From the NCBI GenBank assembly GCA_029959605.1, contig JASCOC010000028.1, positions 1 to 36,332 of the forward strand: DNA of 36,332 nt, written 5' to 3'. Positions 24,505-33,854 of this stretch are shown here, in pieces. The translations under genes and the position numbers were made by a program. How positions within the stretch are numbered: position 1 is the stretch's first letter; each line of letters opens with the position of its first letter. The DNA is from Lysobacteraceae bacterium PS02340 (GTDB lineage: Bacteria > Pseudomonadota > Gammaproteobacteria > Xanthomonadales > Xanthomonadaceae). The notes beneath the pieces were generated by a model that was not told the origin of the DNA, ran no database searches, and saw only the letters and a program-made list of their open reading frames with translations.

Positions 24505-25746
24505 ATGCTCAGACCCATTCCTGCCGCCATCGGCCTGCGTTATCTCAGGGCCAAGCGGCGCAACGGCTTCATCTCCTTCATCTCGCTGGCCTCGATCCTC
24601 GGCATCGCCATCGGCGTGACCGTGCTGATCACCACGCTCGCGGTGATGAGCGGCTTCCAGAAGGAAATCCGCGACCGCATGCTCGGCATGGTCGCGCACG
24701 CGACGATCAGTGCCGACGGCGACACGCTGTCGAACTGGCAGCGCGCGGTCGACGTCGCGCGCGAGGATCCCCGCGTCGCCGGCGCCGCACCCTACGTCGA
24801 CACGCAGGCGCTGCTGCGCGGCCGTCGCAACGAGCCGGCCGCGGTGCGCGCGATCGTGCCCGAGGACGAGGCGCAGGTGTCGGACCTCACCACGTCGATG
24901 GTCATCGGCAAGCTCGAGGATCTGCAGCCGGGCACGTTCAACATCGTGCTCGGGCGCGAACTCGCGCTGTGGCTCGGCGTGGGCGTCGGCGACAGCGTCA
25001 TCGTCACCACGGACTTCCAGGTCACCCCGATGGGCGCGGTGCCGCAGCTCAAGCGCTTCACCGTCAGCGGCATCTTCGAGGCCGGTTACCAGGACTTCGA
25101 CCGGCGCCTGGCCGTGGTCAATCTCAGTGATGCACAGCGGCTGCTGCGCATCGGCGACGGCGTCACCGGCGTGCGCCTGAAATTGCACGATATGGACCGC
25201 GCGCAGCAGGTCACGCGCGATCTCGTGCACAAGCTCGGCGGCGTGTACCGGGTGAGCGACTGGAGCATCGAGAACGCGAACATGTTCCGCGCGCTCAAGC
25301 TCGAGAAGACGATGATCGGCATCCTGCTGTCGCTGATCATCGTCATGGGTTCGTTCAACCTCGTCGCTTCCCAGGTGAGCCTGGTGACCGACAAGCAGGC
25401 CGACATCGCCATCCTGCGCACGCTGGGGCTCACGCCCGGTGGTGTCATGCAGGTGTTCATGGTGCAGGGCACGATGATCGGCGTGATCGGCACGATCCTC
25501 GGCATCACCGGCGGACTGCTGTTGACCTTCAATCTCGAACACATCCTGCGCGCGATCGAAGGCGCGTTCGGCGTCGTGCTGATGCCCGAGGACGTCTATT
25601 ACGTGACCGGCCTGCCGATCGACCTGCAGGTCAGCGACGTGGTGATGATCGCCACCGTCGCGCTGGTGATGGCCTTCGTCGCGACGATCTATCCGGCGCT
25701 GCGCGCGGCGCGCACGGCACCGGCGGAGGCGCTGCGCTATGAGTGA
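24505..25746 (+). CDS. lolC: lipoprotein-releasing ABC transporter permease (LolC/LolE type)
   Basis: A 413-aa inner membrane protein with one helix near the N-terminus (after [16 protein letters not shown]), a large periplasmic domain (about 50-270) and three C-terminal helices. This is the LolC/E topology. With LolD it releases mature lipoproteins from the inner membrane to LolA. Only one permease gene is present here, so it probably acts as a homodimer (LolF-like arrangement). There is no clear ribosome site. Its end overlaps lolD by 8 nt. Confidence 0.92.
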   Translation: MLRPIPAAIGLRYLRAKRRNGFISFISLASILGIAIGVTVLITTLAVMSGFQKEIRDRMLGMVAHATISADGDTLSNWQRAVDVAREDPRVAGAAPYVDTQALLRGRRNEPAAVRAIVPEDEAQVSDLTTSMVIGKLEDLQPGTFNIVLGRELALWLGVGVGDSVIVTTDFQVTPMGAVPQLKRFTVSGIFEAGYQDFDRRLAVVNLSDAQRLLRIGDGVTGVRLKLHDMDRAQQVTRDLVHKLGGVYRVSDWSIENANMFRALKLEKTMIGILLSLIIVMGSFNLVASQVSLVTDKQADIAILRTLGLTPGGVMQVFMVQGTMIGVIGTILGITGGLLLTFNLEHILRAIEGAFGVVLMPEDVYYVTGLPIDLQVSDVVMIATVALVMAFVATIYPALRAARTAPAEALRYE

Positions 25747-26470
25747 CACGATCCCGGTTGCACCCACGACCGCGCCCGACAGCGTCGTGCTCGCGGCCGA
25801 AGGCCTGGGCAAGACCTACGCCGAGGGCAAGTTGAACACACCGGTGTTCGACGGTCTGGACTTCGCGGTGCGCGCCGGCGAAACCGTCGCGATCCTCGGT
25901 GCGTCCGGCGCCGGCAAGAGCACGCTGCTGCATCTGCTCGGCGGGCTGGACACGCCGACGGCGGGCGAGGTGTACGTGTCCGGCCAGAAGATGAGCGCGC
26001 TGTCGAACGCGGCGCGCGGCACGCTGCGCAACCGGTCGCTGGGCTTCGTCTACCAGTTCCATCACCTGCTGCCGGAGTTCACGGCGCTGGAGAACGTCAT
26101 GCTGCCGGCGCTGCTCAACGGCGCCAGCGATGCGGATGCGACGAAGCGCTCGCGCGATCTGCTGGAGACCGTGGGTCTCGGCCATCGACTCGCCCACAAG
26201 CCGGGCGAACTGTCGGGCGGCGAACGCCAGCGCGCGGCGGTCGCGCGTGCGCTGGTCAACAAGCCGGCCTGCGTGCTCGGCGACGAGCCGACGGGCAATC
26301 TGGATGAGCGCACCGCGGCCACGGTGTTTGAGCTGATGCTCGAACTCAACCGCGCGCAGCACACCAGCCTGGTGCTGGTGACGCATGACCGCCGGCTCGC
26401 GCGCAAGCTCGACCGGGTCATGGAACTGCACCAGGGCAAGCTGCGCGAAGTGGCGAAAGACGACGTCTGA
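25739..26470 (+). CDS. lolD: lipoprotein-releasing ABC transporter ATPase
   Basis: A 243-aa ATP-binding subunit with Walker [10 protein letters not shown], the family phrase [21 protein letters not shown], signature LSGGERQR, Walker [12 protein letters not shown] and switch His in VTHD. It powers lipoprotein release by the permease encoded just upstream. Overlap of 8 nt with lolC indicates translational coupling. Confidence 0.95.
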   Translation: MSDTIPVAPTTAPDSVVLAAEGLGKTYAEGKLNTPVFDGLDFAVRAGETVAILGASGAGKSTLLHLLGGLDTPTAGEVYVSGQKMSALSNAARGTLRNRSLGFVYQFHHLLPEFTALENVMLPALLNGASDADATKRSRDLLETVGLGHRLAHKPGELSGGERQRAAVARALVNKPACVLGDEPTGNLDERTAATVFELMLELNRAQHTSLVLVTHDRRLARKLDRVMELHQGKLREVAKDDV

Positions 26471-26489
26471 GTCCCCGTGCGGGACGCCC

Positions 26490-26555
26490 CTGTGGGAGCG
26501 GCCCCGGCCGCGACGGGGCGTTCCGGGTGAGGCATCGCGAAGGCCACGCCCACAC
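26490..26555. repeat. REP-type element (TGTGGGAGCG family)
   Basis: It begins CTGTGGGAGCGGCCCCGG and ends GGCCACGCCCACAC in inverted orientation, so it is an imperfect pair of the element seen at 1-71. It occupies most of the gap between the convergent lolD and DMT transporter genes. Confidence 0.65.
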
Positions 26556-26581
26556 CGGAACGCGCAATCCCGGATTGCCGG

Positions 26582-27511
26582 TTACTCGCTCGGCTTCGCC
26601 GCCTCGGCCGGGCGCTGCGTCGCCGCGCGGCGCGACAGCACCGCCTCGCGATGTGCGATGTAGCCGTTCGCGCCGAACACGATCGCCGCGCCGATCGCGG
26701 TCCACATGTCGATGACCTCCCCGAACAGCCACCAGCCGAACAGCACGACGATCGGCAACTGCACGAAGCTGATCGGCTGCAGCGCGGACACCTCGCCCAG
26801 GCGCAACGCACGCGTCCACAGCCACTGTCCCAGCGTGCCCAGTACACCGGTCGCGATCAGCCACAACCAGACCGTCGGGCTCGGCCAGACCCACTGGAAC
26901 AGGGCGGGCACCAGCGACAGCGGCACCCACAGCAGATAGGTGTAGAAGACGATCGTGTCGGGCGGATCCAGCTTCGAGAGCTGCTTCATCTGGATCGCGA
27001 CCAGCGCCGCGAGCAGGGCGCCGACCACCGGCACCAGCATCGCGGCCGAGAACGCGACGCCGGGCCGCAGGATCACCAGCACGCCGAGAAACCCGGCGGA
27101 GACCGCCATCCAGCGCCGGATGCGCACGATCTCGCCGAGCCAGATCACCGCGGCGATGGTCGCGAACAGCGGCGCTGCATACGAGAGCGAAATCGCCTGC
27201 GACAGCGGCAGGTGGCCGATCGCCCAGAACGCGCACAGCATCGAGCCGAGCCCGACCACGGTGCGGATCACGTAGCGGCCCAGATTGCGCGTGCGCGGCA
27301 GGCCGGTGCCGCTGCGCAGGAGGATCGGCAGCAACGCGAGCAGGCCGAAGAAGTTGCGGAAGAACGCGACTTCCGTCGTCGGCACCGTCGCCGAGGCGTA
27401 GCGGATGGCGATCGCCATCAGCGCGAACGCCGACGTGCTGCCGAGCATCAGCAGCGCCGCCTGTCCCTGTACGGTCGCAGGTCGCCAGCGGAGCAGGGCG
27501 CGTGCGTTCAC
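26582..27511 (-). CDS. DMT-superfamily transporter (EamA domains)
   Basis: About 309 aa with ten hydrophobic helices in two EamA repeats; both repeats show the family pattern (AFFRNFFGLLALLPILL, then ISFVQLPIVVLFGWWLFGE). Such proteins export or import small metabolites; substrate unknown. The start is one of two adjacent GTG codons (27514 or 27511). The second gives a GTGA overlap with the murB stop, indicating translational coupling. It is last in the DUF4190-pyrD-murB-transporter run. Confidence 0.87.
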   Translation of the reverse strand: MNARALLRWRPATVQGQAALLMLGSTSAFALMAIAIRYASATVPTTEVAFFRNFFGLLALLPILLRSGTGLPRTRNLGRYVIRTVVGLGSMLCAFWAIGHLPLSQAISLSYAAPLFATIAAVIWLGEIVRIRRWMAVSAGFLGVLVILRPGVAFSAAMLVPVVGALLAALVAIQMKQLSKLDPPDTIVFYTYLLWVPLSLVPALFQWVWPSPTVWLWLIATGVLGTLGQWLWTRALRLGEVSALQPISFVQLPIVVLFGWWLFGEVIDMWTAIGAAIVFGANGYIAHREAVLSRRAATQRPAEAAKPSE

Positions 27512-28539
27512 CACGCCGCGCCGACGATCTTGGGTTCGGGTTCCAGCACGACGCCGAAGCGCATCTGTACCGAGGCCGCGATGCGTCGCGCCAGGCCCAG
27601 CAGCTCGGTGCCCTGCGCGTTGCCGTGATTGACCAGCACCAGCGCGTGGCCGGGTGCGACGCCGGCGTCGCCATCGCGATGGCCCTTCCAGCCGCAGCGA
27701 TCGATCAGCCAGGCCGCCGACAGCTTGCGCAGGCCCTCATCGACCGCGAACACCGGGATGCCCGCATGCGCGGCGACCAGGGCGGCGGCCTGCGTGGCCG
27801 GCACGATCGGATTCTTGAAGAAGCTGCCGGCGTTGCCGATCACCGCGGGATCGGGCAGCTTGCTGCGCCGGATGTCGATGACCGCTTCGGCAACGTCGAG
27901 CGGGCGGGGCGCGGTGATGCCGCGCGCGGCCAGTACGTCGCGCAGGCCGGCGTAGTCGAGCACCGGTTCGGCGAAGCGGTGCAAGGCGAACTCGACGGCA
28001 GTGACGATCCAGCGATCGGGCACCTGCTTGAAGATGCTGTCGCGATAGCCGAAGCGGCAGGCGTCGCGATCGAGCCGCACGAAGTTGCGCGTGTCCTGGT
28101 CGAAGGCTTCGACCGCGACCGCGTGCTCGCCGACCTCGACGCCGTAGGCGCCGATGTTCTGGATCGGCGCCGCGCCGACGGTGCCCGGAATCAGCGCGAG
28201 GTTTTCCAGCCCGCCGAGTTCCTGCGCCAGCATCCACAGCACGAAGCCGTGCCAGTCGGCGCCGGCGGCGGCGCGCACGACGACGCGCTCGCCATCGTCG
28301 GAGACCACGCTGCGGCGCGCATCGACGATCGCGAGCGCATCGACCGCGTCGCCCGCGAACAGCAGATTGCTGCCACCGCCGATGACCAGCGGGCGCGTGC
28401 CGGCATCGAGCGCAGCGAGCGCCTGCGGCAGGGCCGCGGCATCGAGCACCTCGATCAGCCGCCGCGCACGTGCGGCCACGCCGAAGGTGTTGCGCGGGCG
28501 CAGATCGGCCGGCTGCAGCAGACGGAAGGAATCGGACAT
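27508..28539 (-). CDS. murB: UDP-N-acetylenolpyruvoylglucosamine reductase
   Basis: A 343-aa flavoprotein that reduces UDP-GlcNAc-enolpyruvate to UDP-MurNAc for peptidoglycan. FAD-binding phrases LVIGGGSNLLF and PGTVGAAPIQNIGAYG, substrate residues FGYRDSIFK, and the Ser of GNAGSFFKNP, the proton donor of the family, are all visible. It is the type I (E. coli-like) form. ATG 28539 is preferred to the GTG just before it. It lies 8 bp downstream of pyrD. Confidence 0.96.
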   Translation of the reverse strand: MSDSFRLLQPADLRPRNTFGVAARARRLIEVLDAAALPQALAALDAGTRPLVIGGGSNLLFAGDAVDALAIVDARRSVVSDDGERVVVRAAAGADWHGFVLWMLAQELGGLENLALIPGTVGAAPIQNIGAYGVEVGEHAVAVEAFDQDTRNFVRLDRDACRFGYRDSIFKQVPDRWIVTAVEFALHRFAEPVLDYAGLRDVLAARGITAPRPLDVAEAVIDIRRSKLPDPAVIGNAGSFFKNPIVPATQAAALVAAHAGIPVFAVDEGLRKLSAAWLIDRCGWKGHRDGDAGVAPGHALVLVNHGNAQGTELLGLARRIAASVQMRFGVVLEPEPKIVGAAW

Positions 28540-28547
28540 CACTGCGA

Positions 28548-29600
28548 TCAGAGGCTGGGCAGGTTGCCGCGGCTCGGGGCTTCGCGCCGGCGGCGGATCG
28601 CCTCGACGCAGTCGCCGATCAGCGCCGGCCCGCGATAGACCAGGCCCGAATACACCTGCACCAGCGATGCGCCGGCGGCCATCTTCTTCACCGCGTCGGC
28701 GCCCGACAGGATGCCGCCCACGCCGACCAGCGGAATCTCGCTGGCGAGGCGGGTGCGCATCATCCGCAGCACGGTGGTCGACTTGTTCATCAGCGGCTCG
28801 CCGGACAGTCCGCCGGCCTCGTCGGCGCGGCGGTCGTCCTGCACGCTGATGCGCGAGATCGTGGTGTTGGTGGCGATGACGCCGTCGACGTGCAGGTCCG
28901 ACAGCACCCGGGCCGCGGCCTCGATATCGTCGTCGCTCAGATCGGGCGCCACCTTCACCAGCAGCGGCACGCGCTTGCCGTGCTGCGCGGCGAGTCGCTC
29001 CTGCGCGTCGCGCAACGTGCCGATCAGACGGCGCAGCGCCTGCTCTTCCTGCAGTTCGCGCAGGCCGGCGGTGTTGGGCGAGGAGATGTTGACGGTGATG
29101 TAGTCCGCCAGCGGATACACGCGCTCCATGCAGAACAGGTAATCGTCGGCCGCCGATTCGTTCGGCGTGTCCTTGTTCTTGCCGATGTTGATGCCGAGGA
29201 TGCCGGCGCGCTTCGCGCGGCTCACGTTGGCGACCAGCGCATCGACGCCCTGGTTGTTGAAGCCCAGGCGGTTGATCAGCGCGCGGTGGCGCGGCAACCG
29301 GAACATGCGCGGCTTCGGATTGCCGTCCTGCGGCTTCGGCGTGATCGTGCCGATTTCGACGAAACCGAACCCCAGCGCGAACAGCGCATCGATGTGGTCG
29401 CCGTTCTTGTCGAGCCCGGCGGCGAGGCCGACCGGATTCGGGAACTGCAGGCCGAAGGCTTCGGTGGGCAGCGGCTGCGGCGGTGTCGCGATCAGCGACG
29501 ACAGGCCCACGCGGTGCAGCGCGTCCATCGTCGTCAGGGTGAGCCCGTGTGCGCGCTCGGGATCGAGCCGGAACAGCAGCGGACGGGCGCTCGCGTACAT
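28548..29600 (-). CDS. pyrD: dihydroorotate dehydrogenase (quinone), class 2
   Basis: A 350-aa FMN enzyme of pyrimidine synthesis. The N-terminal amphipathic stretch ([20 protein letters not shown]) that docks class 2 enzymes to the inner membrane is present, followed by [24 protein letters not shown], the catalytic Ser in [12 protein letters not shown], and the FMN phosphate loop GVGGILSG. Electrons go to ubiquinone. The upstream DUF4190 gene ends in a TGATG junction with this start, so they are coupled. Confidence 0.97.
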   Translation of the reverse strand: MYASARPLLFRLDPERAHGLTLTTMDALHRVGLSSLIATPPQPLPTEAFGLQFPNPVGLAAGLDKNGDHIDALFALGFGFVEIGTITPKPQDGNPKPRMFRLPRHRALINRLGFNNQGVDALVANVSRAKRAGILGINIGKNKDTPNESAADDYLFCMERVYPLADYITVNISSPNTAGLRELQEEQALRRLIGTLRDAQERLAAQHGKRVPLLVKVAPDLSDDDIEAAARVLSDLHVDGVIATNTTISRISVQDDRRADEAGGLSGEPLMNKSTTVLRMMRTRLASEIPLVGVGGILSGADAVKKMAAGASLVQVYSGLVYRGPALIGDCVEAIRRRREAPSRGNLPSL

Positions 29601-29890
29601 CAGGACGCCGCCGCGATGAAGGCCAGCAGGCCGCCGAAGAACAGGAAGATGAAAAGGAACCCGACGACCGCGATCGCGACCATCAGATAGCCGAGCACCA
29701 GACCCGCGACCGCGAGGCCATCGCCTTCGAGCGCTTCGGGGCGACGGCGGATTTCGCCGCGGGCCAGGTGCCCGGTGACGATCGCCACGACGCTGCCGAT
29801 GACCGGCAGCAGCGACCAGCCGAGCAGGCCGGCGACGAGACTGACGATCGCCATCGCACTGGTCTTGCGGAAGGCGACGGGAGCATTCAT
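29600..29890 (-). CDS. DUF4190 small membrane protein
   Basis: A 96-aa protein with two to three hydrophobic helices separated by a short charged loop ([23 protein letters not shown]), matching the DUF4190 pattern in which GHLARxxIRR and GxGxAxAGLVLGY recur. Function unknown. Start ATG 29888-29890 precedes the first helix. Its stop overlaps the pyrD start by one nucleotide (TGATG), making it the first gene of the run to the DMT transporter. Confidence 0.85.
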   Translation of the reverse strand: MNAPVAFRKTSAMAIVSLVAGLLGWSLLPVIGSVVAIVTGHLARGEIRRRPEALEGDGLAVAGLVLGYLMVAIAVVGFLFIFLFFGGLLAFIAAAS

Positions 29891-30031
29891 GCGTGTGGAC
29901 CTCGTACCGGATCGGACACAGGCGAAGCCGACACGCGGTTGCGCGTCGCGGCGGACATGCAGGCCGGAATTCGCGGCGCCATCGGCGGCGGTCCAGGGAA
30001 AGCGGGGGAAGACACGATTATTCAGACACCA

Positions 30032-30081
30032 GGGCGTCGCGCGCAAGCACGCAGGCGCCGCGGATCGAATCCGCGACGCCC
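30032..30081. terminator. inverted repeat downstream of the aldehyde dehydrogenase
   Basis: GGGCGTCGCG (30032-30041) and CGCGACGCCC (30072-30081) are exact reverse complements. The right arm also takes part in a tight inner hairpin CGCGG-ATCGAAT-CCGCG. It is 10 bp past the minus-strand ALDH stop and may be its transcript end, though no T-run follows. Confidence 0.45.
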
Positions 30082-30091
30082 GTGATCGACC

Positions 30092-31627
30092 TCAGAGATC
30101 GAACTTGATGCCCTGGGCGAGCGGCATGGAGTCGGAGTAGTTGATCGTGTTGGTCTGGCGGCGCATGTAGGCGCGCCACGCGTCTGAACCCGATTCGCGA
30201 CCACCGCCGGTTTCCTTCTCGCCACCGAAGGCGCCGCCGATTTCCGCGCCGCTGGTGCCGATGTTGACGTTGGCGATGCCGCAATCCGAACCCCAGGCAG
30301 CGAGGAACTGCTCGGACGCGCGCAAGTCGGTGGTGAACAGCGACGACGACAGGCCCTGCGGCACGTCGTTCTGCAGATCGATCGCCTCTTCCAGATCGCT
30401 GTACTTCATCACATACAGGATCGGCGCGAAGGTTTCGGTCTGCACGACCTCGGCATCGTTGGTCAGGCCGCTGACCAGCGCCGGCAACACGAAGTTGCCC
30501 TTGCGGTCCTCCAGCGCGCGGCCGCCGCTCTCGATCGTGCCGCCGCTGGCCTTGGCCTTGGCGATCGCGTCGAGATAGGCCTGCACGCCGTCGCTACTGT
30601 TGAGCGGGCCCATCAGGTTAGTGGCGTCGGTCGGATCACCGATCTTCTTCTCGACCTGGCCGTAGGCGGTCTTGAGCTTGGCCAGCACGTCGTCGTAGAT
30701 CGACTCGTGCACGAACAGGCGACGCGTCGTCGTGCAGCGCTGGCCGGCCGTGCCGACGGCGCCGAACACGATCGCCGGGATCGCCAGCTTCAGGTCGGCG
30801 GTCGGGTCGACGATGATCGCGTTGTTGCCGCCCAGTTCCAGCAGCGAGCGCCCCATGCGCTTGGCGACGCGCTCGCCGACCTGGCGGCCGATCTTCGTCG
30901 AACCGGTGAAGCTCACCAGCGCGATGCGCTTGTCGTCGACGAAGGCCTGCGCGAGATCGCTGCCGGCATCGTTGAACAGGAAGAAGATGTCCGGGAAGCC
31001 GGCCTTGTTCAGCGCTTCGTTGCAGATCTTCATCGACGCGATCGCGGAGAGCGGCGTCTTCGGCGATGGCTTCCAGATCGAGATGTTGCCGCAGACCGCG
31101 GCGACGAGCGCGTTCCAGGCCCACACCGCGACCGGGAAATTGAACGCGCTGATGATGCCGACCACGCCCATCGGGTGCCACTGCTCGTACATGCGGTGGC
31201 CGGGACGCTCGGAATGCATCGTCAGGCCGTAGAGCTGGCGCGACAGGCCGACGGCGAATTCGCCGATGTCGATCATTTCCTGCACTTCGCCGTCGCCTTC
31301 CGGCTTCGACTTGCCCATTTCCAGCGCGACCAGCGAACCCAGTGCGTCCTTGTGCGTGCGCAGTGCGTCGGCGCACAGGCGCACGGCTTCGCCGCGGCGC
31401 GGGGCCGGCGTCTTGCGCCAGATCTTGAACGCCGCCTGGGCGCGCTCGACGATCAGGTCGTAGTCGGCCTGGGAGCTGGCCTGCACGCGGGCGAGCACTT
31501 CGCCATCGGTCGGGTTGACGGGTTCGATGACGCCGGCATCGCGGGTCTTCGACCACTCGCCGTTACCCAGGTAGGTGCCCGATTCGGTGCCGGACAGGCC
31601 GAGCGCGGTGAGGACGGAATGGGTCAT
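30092..31627 (-). CDS. ALDH7-family aldehyde dehydrogenase (aminoadipate semialdehyde type)
   Basis: A 511-aa NAD-dependent enzyme. The catalytic Cys298 (GQRCTTTRR) and general-base Glu264 (LELGGNN) are present, with the coenzyme loop FTGSTKIG. The phrase QWHPMGVVGIISAFNFPVAVWAWN and the C-terminal GGAFGGEKETGGGRESGSDAW are typical of ALDH7 (antiquitin/AmaB), which oxidises alpha-aminoadipic semialdehyde to 2-aminoadipate in lysine breakdown. Start ATG 31625-31627 has a strong AAGGAG. It is monocistronic, downstream of a tRNA-Arg gene. Confidence 0.9.
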   Translation of the reverse strand: MTHSVLTALGLSGTESGTYLGNGEWSKTRDAGVIEPVNPTDGEVLARVQASSQADYDLIVERAQAAFKIWRKTPAPRRGEAVRLCADALRTHKDALGSLVALEMGKSKPEGDGEVQEMIDIGEFAVGLSRQLYGLTMHSERPGHRMYEQWHPMGVVGIISAFNFPVAVWAWNALVAAVCGNISIWKPSPKTPLSAIASMKICNEALNKAGFPDIFFLFNDAGSDLAQAFVDDKRIALVSFTGSTKIGRQVGERVAKRMGRSLLELGGNNAIIVDPTADLKLAIPAIVFGAVGTAGQRCTTTRRLFVHESIYDDVLAKLKTAYGQVEKKIGDPTDATNLMGPLNSSDGVQAYLDAIAKAKASGGTIESGGRALEDRKGNFVLPALVSGLTNDAEVVQTETFAPILYVMKYSDLEEAIDLQNDVPQGLSSSLFTTDLRASEQFLAAWGSDCGIANVNIGTSGAEIGGAFGGEKETGGGRESGSDAWRAYMRRQTNTINYSDSMPLAQGIKFDL

Positions 31628-31729
31628 GGACAGAACTCCTTGTGAGCGGACGCCGCCGATGTGGCCATCGACGGACGTACGGTGGGAAGCGGCGCGACGC
31701 GGCGCAAGGCCGGTGGGGGAAGTCGCGGT

Positions 31730-31806
31730 TGGTGACCCCGGCCCGATTCGAACGGGCGACCTGTCCCTTAGGAGGGGACCGCTCTATCCAGCTGAGCTAC
31801 GGGGCC
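31730..31806 (-). tRNA. tRNA-Arg (anticodon CCT)
   Basis: Reading the minus strand, the acceptor stem GGCCCCG pairs with CGGGGTC (one G-U). The D-arm has GCTCAGCTGGATAGAGC, the anticodon stem GTCCC/GGGAC holds the 7-nt loop CTCCTAA with anticodon CCT, and the T-arm contains GTTCGAATC. Discriminator A and an encoded CCA finish the 77-nt gene. It reads the rare AGG codon. Confidence 0.97.
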
Positions 31807-31818
31807 GTGAAGCCGTAC

Positions 31819-31847
31819 AGGATACCGGACTGCCGCAGCGCCACGAA
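31819..31847 (-). promoter_or_regulatory. possible promoter of tRNA-Arg
   Basis: On the minus strand, TATCCT (31824-31819) lies 12 bp before the tRNA 5' end, with TTCGTG (31847-31842) 17 bp further upstream. The predicted start would leave a leader of only about 6 nt. The -35 match is weak. Confidence 0.35.
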
Positions 31848-31878
31848 ACCGCGGTACCCGCCGGGAGGTGGCGGCGGG

Positions 31879-33717
31879 TCAGCACAGGCCGGGGGCCAGC
31901 TCCACGCAGTCGCGGCCGTTGGCCTTGGCGGCATACAGCGCGCGGTCCGCGCTGCCGAGGGCATCGTCGACGCCGCCGTCCGATTCCGGATCGATCACGT
32001 GCACGCCGATGCTGGCGGTGACCCGGATGCGCGCGTCGCCGCTGCTGCAGGGTTCGTCGCCGAGCGCATGGCGGATCGCCTCGGCGACCTCGCCGGCGGC
32101 AGACAGATCGCAGCCCGGGATCGCGGCGACGAATTCCTCGCCACCGAACCGGGCCAGTAGGGCATCGTGCGGGCGCAGGATGCGACCGATGCGGCGCGCT
32201 GCCCAGCGCAGGCAGTCGTCGCCGGCCAGATGGCCGTGGCGGTCGTTGATCGACTTGAAGTGGTCGAGGTCGATCATCAGTACCGCGAGCGGCGCGGCGG
32301 TCTGCTTCGCCTGCTGCGCGAGCTCCCGGAAGGCTTCGTGGAACCAGGTGCGGTTGTAGAGGCCGGTCAGCCCGTCGCGCCGGCTCGAATCGCGCAGACG
32401 CGCGTGCGCTTCCTCCAGCTGCAGCAGGGTGCTGCGCACTTCCTGGGTGCGCTGGGCGACCTTGCGTTCGAGTTTCTGGTTGGCCTCGGCGGTGATGCGC
32501 AGGTTCTCGTGGCGCAGTGCCGCGTAGCGATGGCCCAGCGCGATCGACAGCAGCAGCATCTCCAGCGCCGAACCGATCTGCACCCCGTATTCGGTGGCGA
32601 AGTTCTTCGGCAGCAGGCCGAACGCCAGCAGCGTGAACACCGCGGTGCCGAGCAGGAACATCGACCATGCGAGCAGCAGCAGCCAGGCCGGCGCATACCC
32701 GCGGCGCAGCACCACGATCGTCGCGATGACGATGCCGACCACGCCCAGCAGCACCGCCCGCGAGGCGACTGGCGTGGAAATGCGCAGCGGCAGCCAGATC
32801 GAGGCGATGCCGAACAGCACGAAGAACGCCATCAGCGCGAGCAGCAGCGCATTGCCGGGCGGCCAGCGTCGCGGCAGCTCGAGGAAGGTGCGCGAGAACT
32901 GCAGCATCGCGATCAACGCCAGGCAGATCGAGATGGGCACCATGTGGTCGGCCATCCACGACGACGCAGGCCACAGGTATTCGAAACCCAGGCCGTTGAG
33001 CGTGAACAGCACCAGGCCGAACGCGGTGACGTGGCACAGGTACCAGAAGTAGCTCGCGTCGCGCAGCGACAGCCACAGCACCAGGTTGTAGAAGAACAGC
33101 GCCAGCATGATCCCGTAGTACAGCCCGATCGCCAGCTGCGCGTCGCGCGAGACTTCGGTGAACGCCTTCGGCGTGTAGAGCTGCAGCGGCACCTGCATCG
33201 AACTCTGGCTGCGCACGCGCACCAGCAGATCGACCGGCTCGCCGAGCGGCAACTCGAAGCTGAAGTTCGGATGCCGGTAACGCACGCTGCGCGAGGCGAA
33301 CGGGCGGTGGTCGCCGCCGGCGAAATGCAGCACGCGACCGTCGGCGTAACGCACGTGCAGATCGACTTCGTCACTGAGCGGATACTCCTGCACCAGCATC
33401 CAGCGTGGTTCGTGCGCCTCGCGGTTGACCACGCGCGCATGGAACCAGAACGTGCCGCGCTGGAACCCGAAGGCATCGGCGCCCCCGGGCAGCGGGGCCA
33501 TGCCGTCGGCGTCGACGCGGCGCCAGGCGGCGGCGAGATCGTCGACGTCTTCGCGGTCGTGATAGTGGCCGAGCTGCGGCGCGAGCACGAAACGCTCGGT
33601 GCCGGGTTCTAGCACGACGTTCGCGCGTTCCAGCGCCGATGCCAGCAGCGGACAGCACAGGCAGGCCAGCAGCAGCCAGCTTCGCCACGCCCGCACCGTC
33701 CTGCCGATCAGCGTCAT
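31879..33717 (-). CDS. 7TM sensor diguanylate cyclase
   Basis: A 612-aa membrane sensor. After a signal peptide (hydrophobic LLLACLCCPLLASA) comes a periplasmic jelly-roll type domain (7TMR-DISMED2, about 35-165), seven membrane helices (7TMR-DISM, about 175-380), a coiled coil (NLRITAEANQKLERKVAQRT) and a GGDEF domain. The active site is GGEEF at 525-529 (RFGGEEFVAA) with DGLTGLYNR and DLDHFKSIND conserved, so it should make cyclic di-GMP. An RxxD (RPHD) precedes GGEEF by six rather than the canonical five residues, so product inhibition may be altered or lost. I chose ATG 33717 over ATG 33762 because it starts the signal peptide directly; the upstream ATG has the better GGAGG and remains possible. 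Confidence 0.88.
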   Translation of the reverse strand: MTLIGRTVRAWRSWLLLACLCCPLLASALERANVVLEPGTERFVLAPQLGHYHDREDVDDLAAAWRRVDADGMAPLPGGADAFGFQRGTFWFHARVVNREAHEPRWMLVQEYPLSDEVDLHVRYADGRVLHFAGGDHRPFASRSVRYRHPNFSFELPLGEPVDLLVRVRSQSSMQVPLQLYTPKAFTEVSRDAQLAIGLYYGIMLALFFYNLVLWLSLRDASYFWYLCHVTAFGLVLFTLNGLGFEYLWPASSWMADHMVPISICLALIAMLQFSRTFLELPRRWPPGNALLLALMAFFVLFGIASIWLPLRISTPVASRAVLLGVVGIVIATIVVLRRGYAPAWLLLLAWSMFLLGTAVFTLLAFGLLPKNFATEYGVQIGSALEMLLLSIALGHRYAALRHENLRITAEANQKLERKVAQRTQEVRSTLLQLEEAHARLRDSSRRDGLTGLYNRTWFHEAFRELAQQAKQTAAPLAVLMIDLDHFKSINDRHGHLAGDDCLRWAARRIGRILRPHDALLARFGGEEFVAAIPGCDLSAAGEVAEAIRHALGDEPCSSGDARIRVTASIGVHVIDPESDGGVDDALGSADRALYAAKANGRDCVELAPGLC

Positions 33718-33854
33718 CCCTTCGCCCCGTGTTCCATGCAGTTGCGCATCGGCCGTGTCCATGGCCTCCGAACGCGGGAAGCGTAGGCCAGCGGCCGGCC
33801 GAAATCATCCGGCGGCATAATCCCCGCGATTCCTCTGCGACACAGGTGCTGCCG

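Noticed and set aside
23521..25812. A 763-codon minus-strand frame spanning sdhE, the ygfX-like gene and lolC
   Set aside because: It crosses three well-supported plus-strand genes and the REPIN and shows only low-complexity Arg/Ala/His sequence.
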